Source of the DNA: Parastagonospora avenae f. sp. tritici 18332-5
Taxonomy: Eukaryota; Ascomycota; Dothideomycetes; Pleosporales; Phaeosphaeriaceae
Length of the DNA: 64,000 nucleotides
Direction of reading: 5' to 3'
NCBI GenBank assembly: GCA_022559985.1
Contig: JAFJTR010000009.1
Location: 62,001 to 126,000, forward strand
Shown one piece after another: positions 53,317 to 63,466 of this stretch (position 1 is the stretch's first letter; each line of letters begins with the position of its first letter). The notes under the pieces are model-generated. The model made no database searches and was not told the DNA's origin. It worked only from the letters and a program-made list of their open reading frames with translations. The position numbers and the translations under genes are program-made.

Positions 53317-53933
53317 GGGAGGTTCCCGTATAAAACCGGTTTAGTATAGCATTTCTTTAGGGAGTTCTTGAATATAGCATGCGGTGTTAAATGGGTCAAG
53401 GGCCATCGCGGAATGAAGTGGGAGCACTTCACACCAGTAATGTCAACAAATAGCAATGACATCTTAATAAATCAATCATATAACATATCACTGCGTCTTT
53501 GGACTTTCGTCAAGCCATTACTAATTTTGAACAGCCTGCAGCGGTCTTGGATATGCTAGATATATGAATTATGATAGCTGTGACATGCCCACATATGCCT
53601 ATCATGAGTTACAATATTCCACCAAGCCCCGGGAAAATTCCTGTCCACCTTCACCGAGCGAGAAGAGTGAAGAGGTAGCCTGGATATGGTCAAAGCCCTT
53701 CGCAAAACTAGACGAGATATCTTGCAGTACTAAACATATTCAGGTTTCTTTATAAAACCATTGGCGCGTTCTTGGGGACTATTAGATCACTTCGCGCATG
53801 TGCAGAGCGGACACGAGTTTGGCCGCTGCCTGTCGACGGCTCGGCCCATCACATACCTCTTCATACGTGCGAAATTGACATGAAAGAGATCTAAAAGACA
53901 CGACGTGGACTCTCCACCCCACTCATCAACACG
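53317..53933. repeat. Intergenic, 617 bp, with dispersed repeat copy 2
   Basis: The segment 53778-53851 (GACTATTAGATCA, then GTGCAGAGCGGACACGAGTT, then GCCGCTGCCTG, then CATCA) aligns with 44958-45030 over its length with moderate divergence. A weaker match (GCACAAACTTCGCCGGCGCC) is at 12543. It lies about 85 bp before the start of the next gene. The rest is AT-rich. Confidence 0.5.
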
Positions 53934-54890
53934 ATGGCTTCTCCAACAACTGCACCAGCTCGCCAAACCTCCAGCGCGGCGAAAGAAGCTCTAGGCACCG
54001 TGGAAGTGCTCGAGAACATCCTGCACAATACAAGTCTCGCAGACATCCTTTGCAACGCACTATTGGTCTCGCCTTCCTGGCGAAACTGCATCACTGGCTC
54101 GCGCATCCTGAGGCACAAATGCCTCTTCCTCCCCTCCACCACCGACGACTACACCGCCGACAACCTCCTATACATGCACTTCGCATGTCCCGTATCCGCA
54201 TACCGCGACATACATCCCCGCCAAATCGCTGTCTTCCAGTATTTTATAGAGAGTCCACGCCCTGTTCTTCCTCAAATCAGAGGGTTCCTCGACAGGGCTG
54301 TGGATACTCATTTCGACGACTATCTCACATTCATGGCTACGATGTACAGGACTAGCCCGAATGAACACCACCAATTCAATGAAAACAGTGGGATCAGGTA
54401 TAAATTCTGGGCCGCGATGACGCAGCTGCGTGCGGATGTTGCGCACCCCTTTGTACGCAGGTATATGTGGGCGCCACAGCAATGTTTCTGGACGGGCTAT
54501 CGTAATCGTCTCGTACTCCTGATCTTCGACGTTGACAGGTGTGTCACAGGAGACTTCATTGCCCTGCAGCGGATTATGACTACGTTGAATCAAATGGTCA
54601 GAGATTGTCCGACTATCAGCTGTTTGGACGCGCCGCTTACTCGACCTGCTGCGACTATGCTGATGGTATCTCTCCAGCGACCGACGAGTAATGCGTATAA
54701 TGTGGGACTTCGGCGTACGGATTTTATGGAGCGAGATACGGGCATTACGATTAGGGATATGATCTTGCTGTTAGTGAGGGTGGCGATTTTGTTGTTTGAG
54801 GGGTATTCGGACCCACATCGACCAGCTACTATGGATGTTTCAAGGATAATGATAGAGTATGCGAGGAGTCTTCAAACATTACTGAATTAA
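53934..54890 (+). CDS. F-box-like protein
   Basis: Single exon, 318 aa. Residues 15-60 (EALGTVEVLENILHNTSLAD, then ILCNALLVSPSWRNCITGS) have the L-x-E-I-L...L..a.rVsr.W pattern of fungal F-box domains. The remaining sequence is folded-looking and without repeats (FARRYMWAP-type and FDVDRCV segments). Probably a substrate receptor of a Cullin-RING ligase, judged from the N-terminus only. Related proteins are numerous and lineage-specific in this group. Confidence 0.6.
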   Translation: MASPTTAPARQTSSAAKEALGTVEVLENILHNTSLADILCNALLVSPSWRNCITGSRILRHKCLFLPSTTDDYTADNLLYMHFACPVSAYRDIHPRQIAVFQYFIESPRPVLPQIRGFLDRAVDTHFDDYLTFMATMYRTSPNEHHQFNENSGIRYKFWAAMTQLRADVAHPFVRRYMWAPQQCFWTGYRNRLVLLIFDVDRCVTGDFIALQRIMTTLNQMVRDCPTISCLDAPLTRPAATMLMVSLQRPTSNAYNVGLRRTDFMERDTGITIRDMILLLVRVAILLFEGYSDPHRPATMDVSRIMIEYARSLQTLLN

Positions 54891-55227
54891 GAAAATTAGA
54901 GCGGAAGAAAGACACATGTGTACAATAGGGTGGAGAGGTGGCTGGCTCTCATGTTGCAGAGAAAGCGAGAAATAGCTCATGCAGCCAGACTGCGGCGATA
55001 GTCTAAATTAAAAGAGAAGGCAGTTGAAGAAAGCTGCGAATACGTCTAGGGAGTCTTATAGCCCTCCCTAAGACAGACATAAGTGAAGCTGTCAATATGC
55101 AGGCAAGGAGTATAATTCTGCATATAACATCTTTTGAGCTGCCAAGTCTCGCTTTTTCTGCAACTTGAGAGGCTGGAAAGATCGGCGTAGGAATTTTCAG
55201 CATCTTGCAAGCGATCAACGTGACTAC
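54891..55227. other. Intergenic, 337 bp
   Basis: 3' flanks of two convergent genes. No feature is seen. Confidence 0.4.
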
Positions 55228-57277
55228 TCACTGCGCATTAACCAAACAAAGCCTCCCCTGCTGTGTCGGCAAACCTCTCGTACCCTCAACGTACCACTGC
55301 TCACTCCCCACAGCAGTCACCGCATAATACACACCCCACGGATCCCACTTCTTCTTCACCCGCAATAGACTATCATAGTTCGTCCCATAAAGAGTGTGCT
55401 GAAAATCCGGCTCCTCCACATCTGCTTCGTTCATGTATGCCCCACTGTCAGGACTCGCATCCCTCCATTTCTGAATATACGAGTCCAGCCGCCCATGTGA
55501 CGCTTTCCACTCCTCGTCCGAAAGGTCGCGAGAGTATGGTTTATTATCGAAGCCAGTGGCGTGCATGACGGCATTACGAAGTGCTGGGTTCACTGCAGAG
55601 CTTGAGCCAGGATAGCCTGCTGTTTCGTACGTTGCGGCAAAGTCGACGGAGTGGAAGTTATAGCCGCCTTCTTCGACAAATATACGTATTGAATCCATGG
55701 TTGCGCGAAAGGCGGTTGAGTTGGGGTCTTCAAAGTTAGAGCGAGGGAAGAGACGGGAGCTAAAGCGACTGTTGCTTGTGGCACCTGTTGGACCGCCAGG
55801 TATTGTGCCAAAGTCGGCATATGTCTTCCAAAAAAGAGGCTCTTGCATCTTCAGAGGGATGCCTGCATCATTGAGGTCTTTGATGAGTGGTGCGACTAGG
55901 CTTTTCATCTCTTCGGGTGTCACGCCAGGCTTGGTGATCTGGCTGCGCAAACTGAATGTGCGATTTGGCTGGATTCGACTGCCAGCTTGTGCCTGGACGT
56001 AGTTCCACATGATGCCTTTGGCATTGTTTATGCGGAGATTATGAGAGAAGTATACATCCATGCCTTTCCAGAAAGTCGTCGTGTCGTTCACACGAACATT
56101 GGACGTTGAGTTACCGAAAACGGGACCAGTCTGGAACGTGAAGTCATAGCGAGCAATGGTGGTGGGCGGATATGCTTTGACGATCGCGGAGGTTACAATA
56201 CCATAGTTGCCTGACAAGCATTAGACATCAGCTCCCTGAAGTCAAACACGACTCACTCGGTCCGCCTCCACGAATGGCCCAGAAGAGGTCAGCATTTGTA
56301 TCGGGATCAGCGTGAACGAAATGACCGTCAGCAGTAACGATTTCGAGAGCGAGCACTTGGTCGGCCATAAGTCCGTACTTCGATGTGATGTATGAGAAGC
56401 CGCCGCCTTGCATAAAGCCACCGTATGCACCGACCGTGGGAGATCCTGGAGCGAGCAGGGTGATGTTGTTTTTACCCATGTAGCTGTACACCTCCCATTG
56501 CTCCAGTGCTACCCCCACTCTTGCTGCTTGTCCTTCGTACTGTGCGATCTTCACTGAAGGCAAGTACTCGAAAGCTTTGAAATGATGTACCCAAACTTGA
56601 AGTGCGCCACTACCTGTATTGCGACCGATCCAATCGTGTCCGGTGTTTCTATTCCTGTTAGAATGGTCAAATGTGGAGCATACGTGTTGCATACTTGATG
56701 GTAAGACGAATGTGGTTGTTGCGCGCAAAGTTGATTGCAAGCTGCACATCCCGAACGCTAGAAGCGTTAACCACATATGCTGGAAAAGACTCTAGTTCGC
56801 AGTCGGACAGCGGTGGTGCAATACTAGAATTTGGCACGGGGCAAGGATTATGGAGTTGCCATTGGCCGAAAGGGACCAGCGGGTCTTCTTTCCTAGAAAC
56901 ATGATTAGCTGCGTGAAAAGGACGAAGTCGCGACATGCTTACGCAAAGAGTACGTTGCCTTGGTTTTGCCTCACGTAAGTACACCTTGAGGCGTTCCGAT
57001 ACATGCCCTCATAGCAAGATGCAGCTGGAGGAATGCCGCGTAACAAAGCACCTTCTAAGCTCACATTGAGGGCATCCCATCTCTTCGGTGATGGCCATCC
57101 TTCGTACCCGGGGAAGCCCTTACATGCCGGCTTCTCAATGCCAGCACCGGTTCCAAAAGTGATGTCCGAATTGTTGGCGATGTCTGAGCGCTGCAACTGC
57201 ACGCTTTCATAAGGGAAATTGAATGCAAGAACAGTGTGGGAAAGCAAGAAAACGGTGCCGTGAGACGAGAGAAACAT
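55228..57277 (-). CDS. Secreted FAD-linked oxidase, berberine-bridge (BBE) type
   Basis: Exons 56943-57277, 56695-56892, 56257-56648 and 55228-56210, with introns of 50, 46 and 46 nt, close to 635 aa. The start at 57277 gives a signal peptide (MFLSSHGTVFLLSHTVLAFN). The FAD_binding_4 domain includes KNTGHDWIGRNTGSG, whose His is the expected covalent FAD attachment, then GGFMQGGGFSYITSKYGLMA and FWAIRGGGPSNYGIVT. The C-terminal BBE motif is GTNYDSLLRVKKKWDPWGVY. A second, cysteinyl FAD link seen in some members is not apparent at the GGGFSY site. Such oxidases act on alcohols, sugars or alkaloid-like intermediates outside the cell or in the secretory pathway. It is divergent from an O-methyltransferase. 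Confidence 0.9.
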
Positions 57278-58182
57278 CTTAAATACTTGTCTTAAGCGAC
57301 AGCTCACTGATAGGTCCTCTAGGCCGTATTCTGGTATTCAAACTCTTGCAGTCAAACTCTTGCTCGTTGCGACGAGATTCGCGCAGCTGACTTTAAGCGG
57401 TTGAATTGCCCCAAGAATTGTAAGAAGATTGCCTTAGCGAGATGATTTACAGATCTTCCTTTTCAAATTATTCCCGTATAGTTGTATTATTCAATAATAT
57501 TGAACTGCGGGGGTCCGGCCTGATCCATATGCGGAAGAACCGACCGTACGGAGAACCCTGCAATCGATGGGACTCGCATCTGTAGTATCTCACGTCCGAT
57601 TGGCCGGCTACATTACAGGTGGCTTTATGATTGTCCCCATGTGGTAGTGCGGTGACACCTTCAGGAGCCGTTGTAAGCACGTGCATGGCTTGAAGCAGAC
57701 CAAAGCTTGCGGGGATCCGTTTGAACACGCCCAGTAAGCGTACTGGGATGCAGCTCTCGCGCAACCAACCGGGAACTTGCTTCGCTGTGTAGTACACCAA
57801 GATAACACCGGCAGGCGAGGAGTTGTTCAACATGGAAATAGGCAGGTGTACAGGGATGCGAGGAGCATTGTGTTGGGAAGGCAGGCGATCTGTACCATAG
57901 TCGGCTTTCGGCTTCAGCTCACGACTGTCGTGCCTCCATGGAATACCTGTTCTATCTCTCCAAATAATCGCAAATCGGTCGAAACATACTGCGATGTCGC
58001 ACCAATGCCTGTCAAGCCCGACCAGGCAACTGCCGGACGTACTTATCAACAATGTATAAAGGTGGGAGGCAAAGACATAACAGCATCAAGCCTATCATAC
58101 CCGCAATCTTACACATTGTAGTTAGTTCTCGCAGTATCCTGTCTTTGAGATCTCGAACCTGCTGAGTAACAGTTTTTGCAAC
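57278..58182. promoter_or_regulatory. Divergent region between oxidase and methyltransferase, 905 bp
   Basis: Both promoters should lie here. A 194-codon minus-strand open frame (57468-58052) is present but its product is not protein-like; I did not annotate it. No regulator site was recognised. Confidence 0.4.
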
Positions 58183-59382
58183 ATGGAGGCTGCGTTGAAC
58201 ATGATCCGCGACCAATACACCAAGGGTGACGCCGCGGAACGACACAAGATCCAGGACCAGATCAGAGATCTCCAGAATGATTTATATACGGACTGGGAGG
58301 TATTGTTTAGCAATGCTTATGGGGTAAGTCACACACCAGCGTTCTCGTCTCGCACGGAACTAACACCATGACAGCCCCTTCGCTGGGCTCTCATCCAGAT
58401 TGGAATCGATCTCAAGATCTTCACTACACTTGCATCGTCTTCCGCCACCGTATCCCACAAAGAGTTCGTTGACAAGACCGGTGCTGCGCCGACCCTAATG
58501 AAGCATGTTCTCCGTTCAATGGCGTCCTTCGGCTTGATTAAAGAGACCGCGAAAGACACGTTCCAGGCAAATCGCGTCACAAAGACCTTGGCTAACCCCC
58601 ATGTCGAAGGCGCTGCGCCACATATCTCAGTCTCACAAGTACTGACTACGCAAGCTATGCCGCAGTGGCTTAAAGACCACGGGTACCAGAACATGGACAT
58701 GATCAATGATCTCCCGTTCCACAAGGCATTGGGAACTGATCTCTCACCTTTCGACTACCTCGAGGCCAATCCAGTACAGATGAAAGGACTTGGTCATGTC
58801 ATGGTCTTAGATGGGACGCAGAGCTGGACTGAGTTGTACCCAGTCGAGAAAGAGCTCCAGGATTTCAAGCCATCCAACGACTCTGCGGTCTTAGTCGACA
58901 TCGGCGGAGGTTTTGGCCAACACTCGGTCTTCTTCAAGGAGAAGTTCCCGCACATCGAAGGCCGCATTGTTGTGGAAGATCTCCCCTCGACGCTCGAGCA
59001 CATCTCTGCCAAACCTGCTGGCATTGATTTCGAGGAGTACGATTTCTTCACACCTCAACCCATCCGTGGGGCAAAGTTCTACTACCTTCGCCATGTCCTG
59101 CACGACTGGCCGGACGATGACTGCATCCGTATCTTGAAGAACATAATCCCGGCCATGGGTCCTGAATCTCTCATTCTGCTCGATGAAGTCGTATTGCCGG
59201 AAACGAAGGTGCCTTGGCAGGTCTCGTCGATGCATATGTTGATGATGGCTTTACACGGTGGTATGGAACGGAGCAGAGAAGACTGGGAGAGTCTGGTGGA
59301 TCGGGCGGGATTGAAAGTTGCGCACATCATTAAATATGATGACGCGAAGTTCCACAGTATCGTGGCAGCGGTCCCGAAATAG
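58183..59382 (+). CDS. O-methyltransferase, SAM-dependent (COMT/fungal type)
   Basis: Exons 58183-58323 and 58375-59382 (51-nt intron with GTAAGT and CATGACAG) give 382 aa. The first 100 residues are the dimerisation region (RWALIQIGIDLKIFTTLAS). The SAM-binding motif is LVDIGGGFGQHSVFF, followed by VVEDLPSTLEH. The catalytic His is in YYLRHVLHDWPDDDCIRIL, and LLDEVVLP and MMALHGGMERS follow. Fungal enzymes of this class methylate hydroxyls of polyketides and other aromatic products. Divergent pairing with a BBE oxidase suggests a shared small pathway; there is no polyketide or peptide synthase in the window. Confidence 0.9.
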
Positions 59383-60329
59383 CGATTGGGCGTATGTAGC
59401 GCTGGTAACGAGTTGCAATGCTCTTCTAGGGTTGTCAGCAGAGGATCTGAAGATGCTAGCATTGCGCGTTAGTCGTTGGATAGCGATCAATAGCTCTAAA
59501 TTCAGTAGAGTTGAAATGTTACCTGGCTACCACAAATTATCAACTACGACGAAACTGAACAAGTGGTCTGTTAGCCCGGAGCTACACACAGTATCGCTAG
59601 GTTTCCGTTGTGGCGGCAAGGCTCTGTGTATAGCTTCAGGCACCATAGCCGCCTTCCGTCGTAGGTGATAACCTACAGTAGATCCCAGTTGTAATGTACT
59701 TCCAACCGCAAAAAGTGTCGAACAGCTCGCCCTACCTGCCGTCTACACCAGGGACAGCCGCATGTAAGAGCGAGTTCTAGAAGGCATCCACCCCGGAGCC
59801 TGTACCAACCGGTATCATTACCTGGTTCATTCGGACCATAAAATGACCGCATCGGCTCCAAGCGACAGAAAATCGGGATCTGCCCATGTGGAAAGTGGAA
59901 CCTGAAGCATCACAGCCCGCTCCCGCACGGAAGCTAAACGCCGCCTAACCCTTTCTAGCCATGGTATCCACTCCGATGATCCATCCGTCTCATTTGCTCT
60001 GAACCTCATAACGCCTCAAATTATAGTAGTGCTGGGGGACATATCAGTTCATCTATGTGATATAGATCGGGCCAAGTCGTTCCGAGACATGCTTGTGTGA
60101 TTACGTATGGCAGGCACGACAGCCAAGATATCTGACCACCACGTTGGTGGCCGTAGAAAGAGCAAGGCAATGTCTTCTACTTACCTGCTGTTACGAGCAA
60201 CCTCGCGTGGGAGCTCGATCAAATATGCCATATCCTCAGCACGAAATTCGCGCCCTGCCTAAGCAATCCGAACCTAAACACCTCGCTTTCTCGGTTGATC
60301 GCTCAACTACTGTCCATACAGTCTTCACT
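59383..60329. other. Intergenic, 947 bp
   Basis: Minus-strand frames at 59673-59861 and 59827-60009 are open and partly protein-like but short, with no convincing splice between them. The frame of the next gene is open upstream of its chosen start to 60093. Confidence 0.35.
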
Positions 60330-61001
60330 ATGGTTCAGCTCGACGGCTCATGCGAGTCGAAATCCGCCTCCTCCTCTCCTTCAGCAATCTTGCCAAATCG
60401 CAGAACCACGGACTTATCTCGCAAAGCCACGTCAGACCGGCAAAGCACGCGCAAACGCCTGTCCAACTTCTTCACATCGAGACGGCGCACGAGTACAAAC
60501 CTAAGCAACGTCATTGCGAACGATGACCCGGACGTGTACAACAGCCCATTACGCATCCTCTCGCCACGCGTCACAGACCTCGAGCCTGAACCTGAATCGT
60601 CAACGGCGGAGAAACCCAAGCGCCGCTCGTTCACGTTCAGGTCTCGACAGAGCACAAGGAAATTGACCGTGCCGGCTTCGGCGACAGATACCGCGCAGTT
60701 GACGCTCAGCGAGGCGCTCAATGAAGGTGGCCACATACCCGTCACAGATGCGCCGAGCCTGCCTGGAGACAGCATGGTCATGGGCGGAGTTGGCCTGCCC
60801 GCTTCATCTGTACACAGAGGCAGTGTCGCTGGCCCGCCTGTACGCAGAGACAGCGTGGCTATGGGCAGCGCTGGTATGCCGGGGTCGCCGATGAAAGAAG
60901 CCGCGCTGACGAGTCATCCTGTGATACGGATCTCGAGCGAGTCGAGTGAGGTGTTCAAGACGCCTGCGAGTGGGCGGAGCGTTGATTTGGGGAAGACCTA
61001 A
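60330..61001 (+). CDS. Ser/Thr/Arg-rich hypothetical protein
   Basis: Single exon. From the ATG at 60330 (MVQLDGSCESKSASSS) the product is 223 aa; ATGs at 60222 and 60093 in the same frame would lengthen it. It is basic and disordered (TRKRLSNFFTSRRRTSTNLS, KPKRRSFTFRSRQSTRKL). A small internal repeat of about ten residues occurs near the C-terminus (SVHRGSVAGPPV, VRRDSVAMGSAGM). Many RRxS-like sites suggest kinase targets. No family recognised. Confidence 0.5.
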   Translation: MVQLDGSCESKSASSSPSAILPNRRTTDLSRKATSDRQSTRKRLSNFFTSRRRTSTNLSNVIANDDPDVYNSPLRILSPRVTDLEPEPESSTAEKPKRRSFTFRSRQSTRKLTVPASATDTAQLTLSEALNEGGHIPVTDAPSLPGDSMVMGGVGLPASSVHRGSVAGPPVRRDSVAMGSAGMPGSPMKEAALTSHPVIRISSESSEVFKTPASGRSVDLGKT

Positions 61002-61177
61002 GACATCAGCTCGTCAGTGGGTAGGGTGACACAGACTAGCTTATCGGATAGAAGATTATGAGTTAAATGGGGTTATTGTATGCCAGTGCAAAGAAGCTCC
61101 AATATTCATCTTTTCCCATATTCGGTCATCAAATGTCTGAAGTGACCCACGCAACGCCAACGCCCATCCGGAGTGCC

Positions 61178-61968
61178 TTAGACCTTCAACCACAAGTTGA
61201 GCACGCCCTTGGCGTATTCGACGATCTCGTCGCCACCAAGCTTGCTCTCGCCGTACAGTCGGTCGACGAACGAGATGGGTACTTCCGCAACTGTGCATCC
61301 CATCGCCTTGGCGCGCACCATCATCTCCATCTGGAAGGTGTACCCCTTGCTCTCCGTCTGCTTGATGACCTTCTGTAGCACCTCCTTCTTGTACAGCCTG
61401 AAGCTACCCGTGAGATCACTCACGCCCGGCCTAAGCACCGTATCCGCGAACAGATTCGCGCCCCTGCTCACAAACTTGCGCTTCAAGTCCCATCCATACA
61501 CGCCTCCATTTCCCGCATACCGCGTGCCCGTGACGATGTCGTAGTTCTTCTCCTTCTGCACACGAATCATGTCGGCGATGAATTTCGGGTGGTGCGAGAA
61601 GTCGGCGTCCATGATGATGACGTAGTTTCCAGTTGCGAATTGCAGGCCGTGGACGTAAGCGGTTCCAAGGCCTAGTTTGCCAGCGCGCGCGCGGATTTGG
61701 ATCCTGGATGGGGAGTAGGCTTTTTGGAGCTGCGCGGCAACTTCTTGGGTGCCGTCGGGTGAGCCGTCGTCGACGATGATGAGTTCCCAGTCGAGGTTGC
61801 TAGACGCGTAAAGTAAGTAAGAAGTTTAGTTAAAAGTAGGGATGCAATTGGTACGTACTTCTCAGTGAACGTCTTGTTCAGCAGCCAAGTTATGATAGGC
61901 AGATTACGGCGCTCATTGTATGTCGGCAGAAGTACTGAGTACTTGTCCTTCTTAGGTGTGGGTGCCAT
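61178..61968 (-). CDS. DPM1: Dolichol-phosphate mannosyltransferase catalytic subunit
   Basis: Exons 61859-61968 and 61178-61799 (59-nt intron) give 243 aa. It is a GT2 glycosyltransferase: YSVLLPTYNERRNLP at the start, IIVDDGSPDGTQEVA, then RAGKLGLGTAYVHGL, the DxD region MDADFSHHPKFI, and GSFRLYKKEVLQ. The C-terminus ends soon after the catalytic domain with no membrane span. That is the human/S. pombe form, which needs DPM2 and DPM3 subunits to be anchored in the ER, unlike the single-subunit baker's yeast enzyme. It makes Dol-P-Man from GDP-Man for N-glycans, O-mannosylation and GPI anchors. Head-to-head with the HAD gene, 168 bp between starts. Confidence 0.95.
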
Positions 61969-62136
61969 TGTGAGTGTTGTGCTGCGGAGAGTTGAATGAG
62001 TGACTGCAGTTGAAAGTGGTGGTGTGGAGTTCCTGCGATCATCGCGGAGGTGGTCGTCGTGTCCGCAAGGAGCTTGGGCCATGGGCCACCTCCTTTTCAA
62101 ACTTCTTCCAGATGTCACCTCCAGCCCATCAACATC
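61969..62136. promoter_or_regulatory. Compact bidirectional promoter, DPM1 / HAD hydrolase
   Basis: There are only 168 bp between the two start codons. No TATA box is evident. The arrangement suggests shared regulation. Confidence 0.5.
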
Positions 62137-63414
62137 ATGCACTCGACGAGAGCTCTTTTAGCGAAGAATAACTTGCTAATATGCCTCGACGCATTTGGCA
62201 CGCTGTTCAAGCCCACGCAACCGATTGCTGCGACATACGCCCTGGCCGCTGCTAAGCACGGAATCCAAACTGGTGGCGCGGAAAATGCGCAACAGGTTGG
62301 TAGCAATTTTGCAAAGGCCTTCAAGGACGAGTCGGCACGCAATCCGAATTATGGTAAACGTACAGGGCTTGGTGCGCAGGCATGGTGGGAAAATGTAAGT
62401 TGCACACTTCGAGCAGAGACAGATTACGGCACAAGGTGCAGGTGCTGCAATAAATCGTGCGCGCTGTCTGAAAACGACAAGCACTATCTAGGCGCGACTG
62501 AGTTGAGCTGTCTAATTTCGAGGCTATTTCAGCGTTTCGTTGCGCAATAACAGAGCACCGGTCTGCTCAAACTCGTATGTAAGATGGCAATTGCTCTCCA
62601 ATAGTACATTGAGTGAAAACAGAGCGCATACAGATACCTGCAGCACCTAGTGACGAAGCCATAAGACTATATTATCATCATAAATCACCGGTTGACAGCC
62701 TCACAGGTAATTCGCGGCACGTTCACACCATTCTTGAAGCCTGGACAAAGCGTGCCACCAGCATTGACTACTGAACTCTGGCAACACTTTTCGACTGGTG
62801 CTCCCTACAGCCTGTACCCAGATGTGAAAGAATTTTTCCTCGAATTACGCAAGTACAAGGCTACTGGACCCACGGAAGTGCTTCCTTGGAAATTCAACAA
62901 GATCGTGGTGGGCATCATCTCCAATTCTGATGACCGCGCAGTCAGCATACTGGAAAGCATGGGCCTGGAAATTAGTCCAAGGCGTGCTGGGAAAACATCG
63001 CCTACTACCACACCGAATTCGTCGCAGAACGATATCGATTTCGTGGTACTCAGTTATGATGTTGGCCACAAAAAGCCGGACCACCACATCTTCGATGCAG
63101 CAACGTCTTTATTAGACGAGACGCTCGCCGAGGAAGCAGAAGGACTGCACGCCAACGACTTCGAGAAACTGTACTTGGGTGATGATCTCGAGGAGGACTA
63201 TTTCGGCGCCCTAGCAGCAGGGTGGTACCCAGTGCTGATAGATCGAAAGGGCGTGATGGATCGGGTCAGCGGCTTTCGCTTTGGTTCGGTAGGGACGACA
63301 GACAAGCAAGGCGAGGAGGTAAAGGTGTCGATGGCTCGGTCGTTGCTGACCCTTGACAGGTGGGCACCAAAAGTTCCTGAAAAGACAAGGATGGTGGACA
63401 GAAAGCGATTGTAG
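62137..63414 (+). CDS. HAD-superfamily hydrolase, HDHD3-like
   Basis: Exons 62137-62394 and 62707-63414 close to 321 aa. Motif I is LICLDAFGTLFKP, where the second Asp of the DxDxT/V box is replaced (DAFGT), as in HDHD3-like and some dehalogenase-like members. Motif II is VGIISNSDDR, motif III the Lys in DVGHKKPDHHIFD, and motif IV LYLGDDLEEDYFGALAAGW. They hydrolyse small phosphoesters; the substrate is unknown. The single intron is 312 nt, several times longer than any other in the window, with standard ends (AAT/GTAAGT and GACAGCCTCACAG). No extra exon appears to be needed. Confidence 0.82.
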
Positions 63415-63466
63415 ATGATGCGTAGGTGGGATTGTGCCAGACGGGGCGTTGTACATCTAGTCTGTC

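Noticed and set aside
57468..58052. 194-codon minus-strand open frame between the oxidase and the methyltransferase
   Set aside because: Composition is random-looking (many Arg, Cys, Trp), with no domain, no splice signals and a position in a shared promoter region.
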